Assembly: GCA_025965115.1 (NCBI GenBank)
Contig: JAOPXO010000059.1
Location: 1-58,154, forward strand
DNA from: Aeromicrobium sp.
GTDB lineage: Bacteria; Actinomycetota; Actinomycetes; Propionibacteriales; Nocardioidaceae
Direction of reading: 5' to 3'
Length of the DNA: 58,154 nt
Positions 29,353 to 38,093 of the stretch are shown piece after piece (the stretch's first letter is position 1; every line of letters starts with the position of its first letter). The notes beneath the pieces were generated by a model. That model made no database searches and was not told the DNA's origin. It saw nothing but the letters and a program-made list of their open reading frames with translations. The position numbers and the translations under genes are program-made.

Positions 29353-29366
29353 GGGACGTTCGTCCT
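29353..29366. promoter_or_regulatory. DevR-type box upstream of adhP
   Basis: GGGAC-GTTC-GTCCT matches the GGGAC-N4-GTCCC pattern with one mismatch. Its centre is 82 bases before the alcohol dehydrogenase start, the same distance range as the other boxes of this island. Confidence 0.6.
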
Positions 29367-29415
29367 GCCACCTCCCGCCCTTCGACGGTGCCCATCGAGT
29401 CGACGCCGAGCAACG

Positions 29416-29443
29416 ATGGCGGTCTACTCAAGGAGACCGCCAT
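29416..29443 (+). repeat. Hairpin covering the adhP start codon
   Basis: A perfect 10-bp stem, ATGGCGGTCT / AGACCGCCAT, closes an 8-base loop ACTCAAGG. The loop holds most of the SD AAGGAG (29430-29435), and the stem takes in the first two bases of the ATG at 29442. In RNA this would restrict initiation; as DNA it could be an operator. Confidence 0.6.
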
Positions 29444-30452
29444 GAAGGCAGCCGTCGTCACTGATTTCGCCGCACCGCTGGAGATCCAGGAGCGCGACAT
29501 CCCCAAGCCCGCACGAGGGCAGGTGCTCGTACGCATGGAAGCGTGCGGCCTCTGCCACACCGACATCCATGCGGCGCATGGTGACTGGCCGGCCAAGCCC
29601 ACACTGCCGTTCGTCCCGGGCCACGAGGGCATCGGGATCGTGACAGAACTCGGCGCCGGCGTCACTGAGCACCAGGTCGGCGACCGGGTCGCGATCGCCT
29701 GGCTCGGCAGCGCGTGCGGCCACTGTCGCTACTGCATCGATGGGCGCGAGACGCTGTGCCAGGGTCAGCAGAACAGCGGGTATTCGGTCGATGGCGCATT
29801 TGCCGAGTTCGCCGTCGCCGATGCACGGTTCACGGTCGCCGTGCCTGCCAGTATCGAATCCCTCGACGCTGCCGCGTTGACCTGCGCGGGCGTGACCTCA
29901 TACAAAGCCGTCAAGGTCGCCGGGATTGCACCGGCCGAGACGGTCGCGGTCTTCGGAATCGGCGGACTTGGCCACCTGGCAGTGCAGTACGCGCGGCTGG
30001 TCGGTGCCACTGTCATCGCGATAGACATCGACGCCGACAAGCTCGAGCTCGCCACCTCGCTCGGCGCGGACCACGTGGTCAACGCACTCGAGGTGGATCC
30101 GATCGAGGCGATCAGGGAACTGGGCGGCGCGGATGTGTCACTTGCCTTCGCGGTGACGCCGAAGGCGTTCCAGCAGGCCTTCGCCTCGCTGAATCCGGGC
30201 GGCCGACTGGTCTGCGTGGCGATGCCGCCGGAGGGAACCATGAGTATCCCGATCTTCGACACCGTCATCAAGGGCCTGAAGATCATCGGTTCGATCGTGG
30301 GTACGCGTCAGGACCTGGCTGAGGTCTTCGAGCTGCACGCCAGTGGGCGTACGCGTGTGGTCGCCGAGGGCCGCAAGCTCGATGAGGTCAACCAGGCGAT
30401 GAGCGAGGTGCTCTCCGGCGAAGCGTTGGCCCGTCTCGTCTTCGAGTTCTGA
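29442..30452 (+). CDS. adhP: Zinc-dependent alcohol dehydrogenase
   Basis: A 336-residue medium-chain alcohol dehydrogenase, AdhP-like. Catalytic zinc ligands are in ACGLCHTDIH and GHEGIG; the structural zinc has four cysteines in CGHCRYCIDGRETLC. The NAD-binding loop is GIGGLGHLAVQYA (about residues 170-182) and IDIDADKLELA suggests NAD preference. It likely reduces acetaldehyde to ethanol, or the reverse, helping dispose of NADH when oxygen is low. It begins the hypoxia-like island, with a DevR-type box and a start-codon hairpin upstream. Confidence 0.93.
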   Translation: MKAAVVTDFAAPLEIQERDIPKPARGQVLVRMEACGLCHTDIHAAHGDWPAKPTLPFVPGHEGIGIVTELGAGVTEHQVGDRVAIAWLGSACGHCRYCIDGRETLCQGQQNSGYSVDGAFAEFAVADARFTVAVPASIESLDAAALTCAGVTSYKAVKVAGIAPAETVAVFGIGGLGHLAVQYARLVGATVIAIDIDADKLELATSLGADHVVNALEVDPIEAIRELGGADVSLAFAVTPKAFQQAFASLNPGGRLVCVAMPPEGTMSIPIFDTVIKGLKIIGSIVGTRQDLAEVFELHASGRTRVVAEGRKLDEVNQAMSEVLSGEALARLVFEF

Positions 30453-30476
30453 CCTGCGGGACCGCCAAGGAGTGTC

Positions 30477-30490
30477 GGGACCTTCGACCC
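30477..30490. promoter_or_regulatory. DevR-type box upstream of devR
   Basis: GGGAC-CTTC-GACCC fits the shared pattern with one mismatch. A further half-site GGGACC (30458-30463) lies 19 bp before it. The centre is 94 bases before the devR start, so autoregulation is likely. Confidence 0.65.
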
Positions 30491-30577
30491 TCGACACCCC
30501 GTGAGCAGCGCTTGATACTGACAAGGTCGGCCTGCCATGTGCGCTCACCAGGTCGGCCCACAACATGAGGAGTTCCG

Positions 30578-31219
30578 GTGACGATTCGCGTGTTCCTGCT
30601 CGATGATCACGAGCTGGTCCGTATGGGACTTCGCAAGCTGCTCGAGAGCGGTGGCGACATCGAGGTCGTCGGTGAAGCGGGCACCGCTGCGTCGGCGATC
30701 GCGCGCATACCGGCACTCAAGCCCGATGTGGCGATCCTCGACGCGAGGCTCCCTGATGGGAGCGGCATTGAGGTATGTCGTCAGATACGCTCCGCTGAGC
30801 CGGCGACCAAGGCGATCATCCTCACCTCTTTTGACGATGACGAGGCGTTGTTCGCGGCGATCATGGCCGGAGCTGCGGGTTACATCCTCAAGCAGGTCAC
30901 CAGCCAGGACCTGCTGGCGGCGGTACGCCACGTGTCGGCCGGCGGTTCCCTGCTCGATCCGAGCGTGACCGAGCGGGTCATGCAGCGGTTGCGCGATGGC
31001 GGTCCTGGCGAGCCTGAGGAACTCAAGGGGCTGAGTGCCCAGGAGCGTCGCATTCTCGAGCTGGTCGCCGAGGGATTGACCAACAAGCAGATCGGCGAGC
31101 GGCTGTTCCTCGCCGAAAAGACGGTGAAGAACTACATGTCGAACGTCCTGTCCAAGCTCGGCCTCACCAGTCGCACACAGGCTGCGGTGTTTGCGACCCG
31201 GCTCGTGGGCGGACCCTGA
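30578..31219 (+). CDS. devR: DevR/DosR-like response regulator
   Basis: A 213-residue NarL-family regulator most similar in build to mycobacterial DevR (DosR): a receiver domain with the acidic pair LDD (9-10), phospho-acceptor Asp55 in AILDARLPDGSG and GYILKQV, then a linker and a LuxR helix-turn-helix (LSAQERRILELVAEGLTNKQIG to KTVKNYMSNVLSKL). DosR switches on the hypoxia/NO dormancy regulon in Mycobacterium. GTG 30578 follows AGGAG. Boxes with the DosR-box layout precede it and its neighbours. It lies tail to tail with the sensor kinase. Confidence 0.9.
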   Translation: MTIRVFLLDDHELVRMGLRKLLESGGDIEVVGEAGTAASAIARIPALKPDVAILDARLPDGSGIEVCRQIRSAEPATKAIILTSFDDDEALFAAIMAGAAGYILKQVTSQDLLAAVRHVSAGGSLLDPSVTERVMQRLRDGGPGEPEELKGLSAQERRILELVAEGLTNKQIGERLFLAEKTVKNYMSNVLSKLGLTSRTQAAVFATRLVGGP

Positions 31220-31220
31220 C

Positions 31221-32915
31221 TCAGACCGGGACGGTCCAGACGACCTGAGTTCCGCCGCCTGTGCCCTGATGGATGTTGAATGATCCGCCATGCGAGATTG
31301 CCCGCGAGCGAAGATTGGCGAGGCCGCTGAGTCGTGGACTCTTGCCCGGGCCGTCACCGTCGTCGGTGACGTCGACCGTGACATGCCCGGCGGCGGCCGT
31401 GATCGTGACCTCCACCTTGGAGGCATTGGCGTGGCGCACCGTATTGGCCAACGCCTCGGTCACGACCGCGGTGACGTCATCGGTCAGCGAGGCGTCAGCC
31501 ATCAGGTCGACGGGCCCGAGGAATGTCACCCGAGGTCGCACCCCCTGCTCGTCCTCGATCCGATCGACCACTTCGAGCACCCGGGCTCGCAGGCTCACGG
31601 AGGTGACGTCGCCGGCCTGGTGGAGCGCGAAGATGCTCTGCCTGATCTGGGCGATCGCGCCATCGATCTCGGTGATCTGCTCGACGATGCGTTTTGCAGC
31701 TTCCGGGTCGAGTCCGGCGGCGGCGGCCTGGAGGCTGAGACCGGTCGCGAACAGTCGCTGGATGACGTGATCGTGGAGATCGCGCGCGATTCGGCTGCGG
31801 TCCTCGAGCAGGGCCACTCTGCGGCGGATCATGCGTGCTTCGGCCCGGTCGATCGCGACGCTGATGTGGCTTGCGAACGACGTGCCCATGTCGAGGTCGC
31901 GGGTGTCGAAATCGGAGCGATCGAGGTGCCGCACCAGGCCAAGGACTCCGGCATTGCCCTCGCCGAGCGTGAACGGGATGACCAAAGCGTTGCCGAACTT
32001 GGGTTGCTCACTGAAGCCGAGGTCCTCGAGAACAGCGCCACGGGGGAGGTTGACGGGCTTGCCAGTGCGAATCGCCTGGCCGGCGATGCTTTCGTCCATC
32101 GCGAACGACATGGCGGTCAGCTCGGTCGCTCCGGAGCCGGCGGCGCGATCGATGACCAGGAAGTCTCGTTGCGGGGTGACGAGGCCGATGTAGACGAGAT
32201 CGGCCTCGGCCAGCTCCTTGACCCGGTCGACAAGGAAGCCGAGGTGCTCGTCGTCTTCGTCCTGCATCAGGCGGCGCGCCGTCTCGGCGAGCGCCGACGC
32301 CCATCGTTCACGGTATATCGAGTCCTCGAAGAGACGGGCGTTGGCGATCGCGATGCCGGCTGTCGCTGCGAGTGCCTGGGCCAGCTCCTCGTCATCGGCG
32401 GAGAACTCGCCATTCTTGCTGTCGGTGAGATAGAGATTGCCGTAGACCGCATCTCGTACGCGGATCGGCACACCGAGGAAGCTCTTCATCGGCGGGTGAT
32501 TGGCGGGGAATCCGCTCGAGCGCTCATCGTCGCCGATCGTCGCCAGGCGTACGGGGCTCGGGTCCGCGATCAGCACGCCGAGCAGACCCTTGCCCTCTGG
32601 CAGGTGCCCGATCCTGGCGATGTCCGCGTCATCGATTCCGACCGTGATGAACTGCTCAAGGGTCTGATCGTCGGCGATGACACCCATCGCGCCGTAGCGC
32701 GCTTCGATCAGCTCGGTGCCGATCTCGACGATGCGGCGAAGAACGGTCGCGAGGTCGAGGTTGCTCGTGAGGTCGTTGTTGACCCTGATCAGATCGCGAA
32801 GTCGGCTCTGTGAATGCACCATCTCGTCGGCTCGTTCGACCAGGTGGGCCAGGAGCGTTTCGAACTCGAGCTTGGGTCCGGGCGCCGCCGCACGTGCTGG
32901 TGCGTGGTGTGGCAT
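31221..32915 (-). CDS. devS: DevS/DosT-like GAF sensor histidine kinase
   Basis: A 564-residue soluble kinase with two GAF domains (about residues 55-195 and 220-365) and a HisKA_3/HATPase_c module with phospho-histidine H381 in ARDLHDHVIQ. GAF-A contains FPANHPPMKSFLGVPIRVRD; His140 in it corresponds in context to the region that carries the heme-ligand His in DevS/DosT, so a gas- or redox-sensing heme is likely. The ATPase part shows NTVRHANASKV and DDGDGPG. ATG 32915 follows AGGAG. One base separates its stop from that of devR; it is divergent from usp. Confidence 0.88.
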   Translation of the reverse strand: MPHHAPARAAAPGPKLEFETLLAHLVERADEMVHSQSRLRDLIRVNNDLTSNLDLATVLRRIVEIGTELIEARYGAMGVIADDQTLEQFITVGIDDADIARIGHLPEGKGLLGVLIADPSPVRLATIGDDERSSGFPANHPPMKSFLGVPIRVRDAVYGNLYLTDSKNGEFSADDEELAQALAATAGIAIANARLFEDSIYRERWASALAETARRLMQDEDDEHLGFLVDRVKELAEADLVYIGLVTPQRDFLVIDRAAGSGATELTAMSFAMDESIAGQAIRTGKPVNLPRGAVLEDLGFSEQPKFGNALVIPFTLGEGNAGVLGLVRHLDRSDFDTRDLDMGTSFASHISVAIDRAEARMIRRRVALLEDRSRIARDLHDHVIQRLFATGLSLQAAAAGLDPEAAKRIVEQITEIDGAIAQIRQSIFALHQAGDVTSVSLRARVLEVVDRIEDEQGVRPRVTFLGPVDLMADASLTDDVTAVVTEALANTVRHANASKVEVTITAAAGHVTVDVTDDGDGPGKSPRLSGLANLRSRAISHGGSFNIHQGTGGGTQVVWTVPV

Positions 32916-32993
32916 GTCACTCCTGGACGAGCCTTGAGGATGACTTCACCCTACGCGCAGTGTCGGTCACGCCCCTCGTCCGAGATCGGTGCG

Positions 32994-33007
32994 GGGACCT
33001 AGGTCCC
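32994..33007. promoter_or_regulatory. DevR-type box between devS and usp
   Basis: GGGACCTAGGTCCC is a perfect 14-bp palindrome and the best match to the shared pattern. It is 90 bases from the usp ATG and 85 from the devS ATG, so it may act on both divergent genes. Confidence 0.75.
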
Positions 33008-33090
33008 TCTGGGAGTGGCCCTCAGGCGGTGTTGCCACAACGTCCGGGCGCCGATGCTGGTAGCAGAACATCACGCCAGAGGAGAAGACC

Positions 33091-33951
33091 ATGAACACAG
33101 CGTCGCGTCCCGTCGTCGTCGGAGTCTCGAGCAAGCAGGGCACCGTCGTGAGGTATGCCCTCGCCGAGGCCGCGCGCCTGAAGACGAGCCTCCGCGTCGT
33201 GCACTGCTACGCGCTGCCGATACAGGCGGCCGAGTTCTATGTCGGCGGCGATGTTCTCGACTCGATGCGGTTGTCCGGCGAGGAAGTGATCGAAGAGGTC
33301 CAGGCGATCATCGAGGCGGAGTCGCCCGAGATCGAGGTCGCGTACGTCCTGGCCAATGGCATGCCGGGAGCCGTGCTCCTCGCCGAGTCCGCCACCGCGC
33401 AGTCGATCGTCATGGGTGCCGACGACATCCCCTGGTTCGACCGCATGCTGGGCGGGGAGATCTCCGGTCATCTGGCGCGCAAGGCGTCCTGCCCCGTCGT
33501 CGTGGTGCCTGAAGTTGATCAGCGCGGTGCTGGCCAGCCCGGCGTCCGACACGGTGGCGTCGTCGTCACGATCGACGGCGACACCTCTGCGTCGAGCCCG
33601 CTGCGCTACGGCTTCGAGCAGGCCGACATCCGCGGAGAGATCTTGCACGTACTGCACGCGGCACCGGCCGCCACGCTGCAGGATGACTTCGACAACCGCC
33701 GCGCCAATGTCGCCGAGATACTTGCCGGCTGGGCCGAGCTGTATCCCGATGTGCGGGTCCTGTCGTCACTGACATCGGGGGATCCGATCGAGACCTGCGT
33801 CGCGGCCACCGAGCACGCATCGCTCGTCGTGATCGGCCGGCCGCACAGCCACACGGTGTTGTTTGCGCTCGCTCGGCCATTGGCCATGCAAGTGCTGCGC
33901 CGGGCACATTGCCCAGTCGCTGTTGTCGCCTCTGACTATCGCGGCGCCTAG
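33091..33951 (+). CDS. Universal stress protein with two USP domains
   Basis: A 286-residue tandem USP. Domain 1 (residues about 5-140) contains VVVGVSSKQGTVVRYALAEA and QSIVMGADDIPWFDRMLGGEISGHLARKASCPVVVV; domain 2 (about 150-285) ends VVIGRPHSHTVLFALARPLAMQVLRRAHCPVAVV. The ATP-loop glycines are partly replaced in domain 2. Tandem USPs of this size are typical DosR-regulon members in mycobacteria. ATG 33091 follows GAGGAGAAG. The upstream palindrome suggests DevR activation. Confidence 0.93.
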   Translation: MNTASRPVVVGVSSKQGTVVRYALAEAARLKTSLRVVHCYALPIQAAEFYVGGDVLDSMRLSGEEVIEEVQAIIEAESPEIEVAYVLANGMPGAVLLAESATAQSIVMGADDIPWFDRMLGGEISGHLARKASCPVVVVPEVDQRGAGQPGVRHGGVVVTIDGDTSASSPLRYGFEQADIRGEILHVLHAAPAATLQDDFDNRRANVAEILAGWAELYPDVRVLSSLTSGDPIETCVAATEHASLVVIGRPHSHTVLFALARPLAMQVLRRAHCPVAVVASDYRGA

Positions 33952-34067
33952 TTCGCTTGGCGCCTTCGTGTGATCCACGTGTGGACCGGGAGTTTCGCCC
34001 GAAGGATCACGGATGTCCGCTCCTCCAGCGCCACACGCTGACGCTCGAGGAGCGGGCCACATCCCGC

Positions 34068-34081
34068 GGGACCTTTGCCAC
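34068..34081. promoter_or_regulatory. DevR-type box upstream of the phosphoketolase gene
   Basis: GGGAC-CTTT-GCCAC matches the pattern with two mismatches and follows a CCCGCGGG palindrome. The centre lies 72 bases before the xfp ATG. The 195-base gap 33952-34146 holds no gene; a weaker GGGAG-type sequence sits at 33988. Confidence 0.5.
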
Positions 34082-34146
34082 TGCCTTCTCTGACGGCGCG
34101 ATGACACGCTGATCATCAGGACGATTCGACTACTACGGGGCCACAC

Positions 34147-36525
34147 ATGACGAACACCACGGAAGCATCCGACCGTACGCTCGAGGCGCACGAGCTCGCG
34201 CTGATCGATGCGTACTGGCGAGCGGCGAACTATCTGTCGGTGGGGCAGATCTACCTGATGGACAATCCGCTGCTGCGTGAACCGCTCCTCGCCGAGCACG
34301 TCAAACCACGCCTGCTCGGGCACTGGGGCACGACGCCGGGACTCAACCTGCTCTACGTGCACATGAACCGGGTCATCAAGGCGCGTGACCTCAATGTCGT
34401 GTACATCGCCGGACCCGGCCACGGTGGGCCCGGATTGGTGGCGAATGCCTATCTCGACCGTACGTACACCGAGGTCTATCCCTCCGTGGCGGAGGACGAG
34501 GATGGCATCCGCGCACTCTTCCGTCAGTTCTCGTTCCCTGGCGGGATTCCCAGCCACGTCGCGCCCGAGACGCCGGGTTCGATCCACGAGGGTGGTGAGC
34601 TGGGCTATGCGCTCGTGCATGCGTACGGCGCAGCGTTCGACAACCCCGATCTGCTGGTCATGTGCGTCATCGGCGACGGCGAGGCCGAGACCGGACCGCT
34701 TGCCGCGAGCTGGCACTCCAACAAGTTCCTCGACCCGGCCAAGGACGGCGCCGTTTTGCCGGTCCTGCACCTCAATGGCTACAAGATCGCCAATCCCACG
34801 GTCCTGGCCCGCATCCCCGAAGCCGAGCTGGCTGATCTGCTGCGCGGCTATGGTCACGACCCGATCTTCGTCAGCGGTGACAACCCCGAAGATGTCCACG
34901 AGCAGCTCGCGACCGCGCTGGATCGCTGCCTGGACCTGATCGCCTCGATCCAGATCGAGGCGCGCAATGGCATCTCGTCTGAGCGTGCCCGCTGGCCGAT
35001 GATCGTGCTGCGTACGCCCAAGGGCTGGACCGGGCCGAAGGTCGTCGACGGGCTCCAGGTCGAGGGCACCTGGCGTGCGCATCAGGTGCCGCTGTCGGAG
35101 ACGCGTACGAACGCGGAACACCGGACGCTGCTCGAGGCATGGCTGCGGAGCTACCGCCCGGAGGAGCTCTTCGACTCCAGGGGCCGGCTCATACCCGAGC
35201 TGCAGGCCCTCACCCCGGTCGGGGATAGACGTATGAGTGCCAACCCGCACGCCAACGGCGGCCGGCTCATGCGCGACCTGGTGATGCCGGACTTCCGCGA
35301 CTTCGCCGTGACCGTCGAACATCCCGCCGTCGCCACGAGCGAGGCGACGCGCGTGCTCGGCGACTTCCTGGCCGGCATCATCGCCAAGAATCCGGACAGC
35401 TTCCGATTGATGGGACCCGACGAGACGGCATCGAACAGGTTGTCCGGTGTGTTCGCCGAGACCGACCGGGCCTGGGACGCGATCACGCTCCCTGGCGACG
35501 ACCACCTGGCCCCGGACGGCCGGGTCATGGAGGTCCTCTCGGAGCACCTCTGCCAGGGCTGGCTCGAGGGCTATCTGCTCACCGGTCGCCATGGGTTGTT
35601 CAATTGCTACGAGGCGTTCATCCACATCGTCGACTCGATGTTCAACCAGCACGCCAAATGGCTCAAGTCGACCCGCCGCATCCCGTGGCGTGCGCCGATC
35701 GCCTCGCTCAACTACCTGCTGTCATCACACGTCTGGCGACAGGACAACAACGGGTTCTCACACCAGGACCCCGGCTTCCTCGACCACGTCGTCAACAAGA
35801 AGGCGGAGGTCGTACGCGTCTATCTCCCGCCGGACACCAATACGCTGCTCTCGGTCGCCGACCACTGCCTGCGAAGCCACAACTACGTCAATGTCATCGT
35901 TGCAGGCAAGCAGCCGGCGCTGACATACCTCACGGTCGACGAGGCGATCGCGCACTGCACCCGCGGGCTCGGCATCTGGCCGTGGGCGAGCAGTGGCGAG
36001 AGCGAGCCCGACGTGGTGCTCGCCTGCTGCGGAGACATCCCCACGCTCGAGGCGATTGCGGCCGCCGACCTGCTGCGGATGCATCTGCCCGAACTCAAGG
36101 TGCGGTTCATCAATGTCGTCGACCTGATGCGGCTCGAGCCCGAGACAGAGCATCCTCATGGGCTGTCCGACCGCGACTTCGACGCGCTGTTCACCACCGA
36201 CAAGCCAGTCGTGTTCGCCTTCCACGGCTATCCGTCGCTGATCCACCGGCTGACCTATCGTCGTACCAATCACCACAACATGCATGTGCGCGGCTACAAG
36301 GAGGAGGGGACGACCACGACCCCGTTCGACATGGTCATGCTCAATGACCTCGATCGCTTCCACCTCGTGATGGATGTCATCGACCGCGTGCCGTCCTTGG
36401 GTTCGCGCGCGGCAACGCTGCGACAGGAGATGTCCGACGCCAGACTGGCCGCGCGGGCATACACGCGGGAGCACGGGGAGGACGACCCGGCGATTGCGGG
36501 ATGGACCTGGCCCGGACGGGAGTGA
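34147..36525 (+). CDS. xfp: Xylulose-5-phosphate/fructose-6-phosphate phosphoketolase
   Basis: A 792-residue thiamin-diphosphate phosphoketolase, full length for the family. Signature parts are [28 protein letters not shown], the ThDP/Mg motif [21 protein letters not shown] and, in the C-terminal half, [25 protein letters not shown]. It splits xylulose-5-P (or fructose-6-P) with phosphate to glyceraldehyde-3-P (or erythrose-4-P) and acetyl phosphate. Together with the acetate kinase after it, it gives ATP without oxygen. The DevR-type box upstream ties it to the island. Confidence 0.97.
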   Translation: MTNTTEASDRTLEAHELALIDAYWRAANYLSVGQIYLMDNPLLREPLLAEHVKPRLLGHWGTTPGLNLLYVHMNRVIKARDLNVVYIAGPGHGGPGLVANAYLDRTYTEVYPSVAEDEDGIRALFRQFSFPGGIPSHVAPETPGSIHEGGELGYALVHAYGAAFDNPDLLVMCVIGDGEAETGPLAASWHSNKFLDPAKDGAVLPVLHLNGYKIANPTVLARIPEAELADLLRGYGHDPIFVSGDNPEDVHEQLATALDRCLDLIASIQIEARNGISSERARWPMIVLRTPKGWTGPKVVDGLQVEGTWRAHQVPLSETRTNAEHRTLLEAWLRSYRPEELFDSRGRLIPELQALTPVGDRRMSANPHANGGRLMRDLVMPDFRDFAVTVEHPAVATSEATRVLGDFLAGIIAKNPDSFRLMGPDETASNRLSGVFAETDRAWDAITLPGDDHLAPDGRVMEVLSEHLCQGWLEGYLLTGRHGLFNCYEAFIHIVDSMFNQHAKWLKSTRRIPWRAPIASLNYLLSSHVWRQDNNGFSHQDPGFLDHVVNKKAEVVRVYLPPDTNTLLSVADHCLRSHNYVNVIVAGKQPALTYLTVDEAIAHCTRGLGIWPWASSGESEPDVVLACCGDIPTLEAIAAADLLRMHLPELKVRFINVVDLMRLEPETEHPHGLSDRDFDALFTTDKPVVFAFHGYPSLIHRLTYRRTNHHNMHVRGYKEEGTTTTPFDMVMLNDLDRFHLVMDVIDRVPSLGSRAATLRQEMSDARLAARAYTREHGEDDPAIAGWTWPGRE

Positions 36526-36528
36526 TTG

Positions 36529-37626
36529 ATGCGGATCCTCGTCGTTAATGCGGGTTCGTCGAGCCTCAAGCTCAGCCTGCTCGACGGTGCTGACGTCCTC
36601 GAGCACTCGGTGAATCTGGCTGCGGGTGATGCGCCGCTCGACACGGATGCGCTCGCTGAGGCCGTGCGGGGGTGGTCGACGCCCGATGTCGTCGCCCACC
36701 GCGTCGTGCACGGCGGCAACCTGTTCACCGGCGCGACCCGCATCGAGGGGCAGGTGCGCGATCAACTCCAGGAGCTGACCGATCTGGCGCCGCTGCACCA
36801 GCCGAAGTCTCTCGCCGGAATTGACGCGGTCACCAACCTGCTTCCCGATGTGCCGGCCGTAGCGTGCTTCGACACCGCATTCCACACGTCGATCCCCGCG
36901 GCCGCGTCGACCTATGCCGTTCCGGAGGAGTGGCGTCGGCGCTGGGCGATCAAGCGCTATGGATTCCACGGGCTCTCGCATGCATACGCCTCTCGCCGCG
37001 CGGCTGAGCTCGTTGACCGACCCGTCGAGGAGCTCAGGATCGTCACCTGCCACCTGGGCGCGGGTGCCTCGCTGTGTGCGGTGGTCGGCGGCCAGAGCAT
37101 CGACACGACGATGGGCTTCACCCCGCTTGAGGGCCTGGTGATGGCCACTCGTTCGGGGACCGTCGACCCGGGCCTCGTCCTGTGGCTCGAGGAGCATGAG
37201 CACCTGGCGCCGCACGAAGTGGCTCAGGCGCTCGAGCACCGCTCGGGCCTCGCCGCACTCGCGGGCACCAGCGACATGAGAGAAATCCAGGCTCGGGCTG
37301 GCAAGGGCGATGCCGATGCGAGCCTTGCTTTGGACGTTTTCATCCACAGCCTCGCTGCCCACGTTGCGGCCATGACGGCTTCGACGGCCGGCCTCGATGT
37401 GCTGGTCTTCACCGGCGGGGTCGGGGAGAATTCCGCGGTCGTACGGCGCCGTGCGGCTGAGCGGCTGACCTTCCTCGGCGTCGACATCGACGACGAGCTC
37501 AACGACAGCGGGCCGGTCGATCTGGAAGTGACAGCAGACGGCGCGTTGGTTCGTGCGGTGGTTGTCGCGGCCCGCGAAGACCTTCAGATGTCGCGCGAGA
37601 CACGGTTGCTCGTCGACGCCGATTGA
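36529..37626 (+). CDS. ackA: Acetate kinase
   Basis: A 365-residue acetate kinase of the ASKHA fold. Motifs are LVVNAGSSSLKLSLL at the start, ACFDTAFHTS, KRYGFHGLSHAY, LGAGASLCAV and FTGGVGENSAVVR. It converts acetyl phosphate made by phosphoketolase plus ADP into acetate and ATP. I chose ATG 36529 (GGGAG seven bases before); TTG 36526 directly after the phosphoketolase stop is the alternative. The xfp-ackA pair is one operon. Confidence 0.95.
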   Translation: MRILVVNAGSSSLKLSLLDGADVLEHSVNLAAGDAPLDTDALAEAVRGWSTPDVVAHRVVHGGNLFTGATRIEGQVRDQLQELTDLAPLHQPKSLAGIDAVTNLLPDVPAVACFDTAFHTSIPAAASTYAVPEEWRRRWAIKRYGFHGLSHAYASRRAAELVDRPVEELRIVTCHLGAGASLCAVVGGQSIDTTMGFTPLEGLVMATRSGTVDPGLVLWLEEHEHLAPHEVAQALEHRSGLAALAGTSDMREIQARAGKGDADASLALDVFIHSLAAHVAAMTASTAGLDVLVFTGGVGENSAVVRRRAAERLTFLGVDIDDELNDSGPVDLEVTADGALVRAVVVAAREDLQMSRETRLLVDAD

Positions 37627-37630
37627 GTCG

Positions 37631-38068
37631 TCAGTGACTCGAGACCCGACGTCCCTCCATCGAGCGCGGGTCGAGGCGGATGACCACGCCACGCTCGCCG
37701 CCGGCCCATGGGTGGAGCCGCGACCACGACATGACCTGTTCATGGACTACCGGATCTGTGACGCGGAACGTCGAGCCCTTGACCGTGACATTCCAGCCGT
37801 CGCGGTAGTGCGGGGCGTGGTAGTCGACGCCGAAAACGACTTCGTCGACGCCGTCGGCGAGATCGTTCAAGATGCTGTCGGTCGACGTACGGAAGAAGAT
37901 GTAGCCGTCGATGACGGCGAAGTTCAACGGGATCAGCTGGAGCCCGTCGTCGTTCACGAAGGCTACCCGCCCCACAGTCGTGGACTCGAGCAGATCACGG
38001 CATTCCGCATGGGGAATCACCGTGAGATGGCTATCTCGCTGGTTGTCGTTCATGTGATCAACGGTCAT
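37631..38068 (-). CDS. Pyridoxamine 5'-phosphate oxidase-fold protein
   Basis: A 145-residue split-barrel flavin/F420-binding-type protein. ECRDLLESTTVGRVAFVNDDGLQLIPLNFAVIDGYIFF is the family core. Such small proteins bind FMN or F420; small flavin- or F420-binding members occur in the mycobacterial DosR regulon. ATG 38068 follows AGGAG. It is the last gene of the cydABDC operon, 25 bases after cydC, and ends 4 bases from the convergent ackA. Cofactor and substrate unknown. Confidence 0.87.
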   Translation of the reverse strand: MTVDHMNDNQRDSHLTVIPHAECRDLLESTTVGRVAFVNDDGLQLIPLNFAVIDGYIFFRTSTDSILNDLADGVDEVVFGVDYHAPHYRDGWNVTVKGSTFRVTDPVVHEQVMSWSRLHPWAGGERGVVIRLDPRSMEGRRVSSH

Positions 38069-38093
38069 GGTGCTCTCCTTGTGGTTGCGGTGG

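Noticed and set aside
33943-33970. GGCGCC pair around the usp stop as a terminator
   Set aside because: Only 6-bp arms with a 10-base loop and no further pairing; too weak to call.
33988-34000. GGGAGTTTCGCCC as another box upstream of xfp
   Set aside because: At least four mismatches to the 14-bp pattern unless a gap is allowed; the copy at 34068 is closer in form and position.
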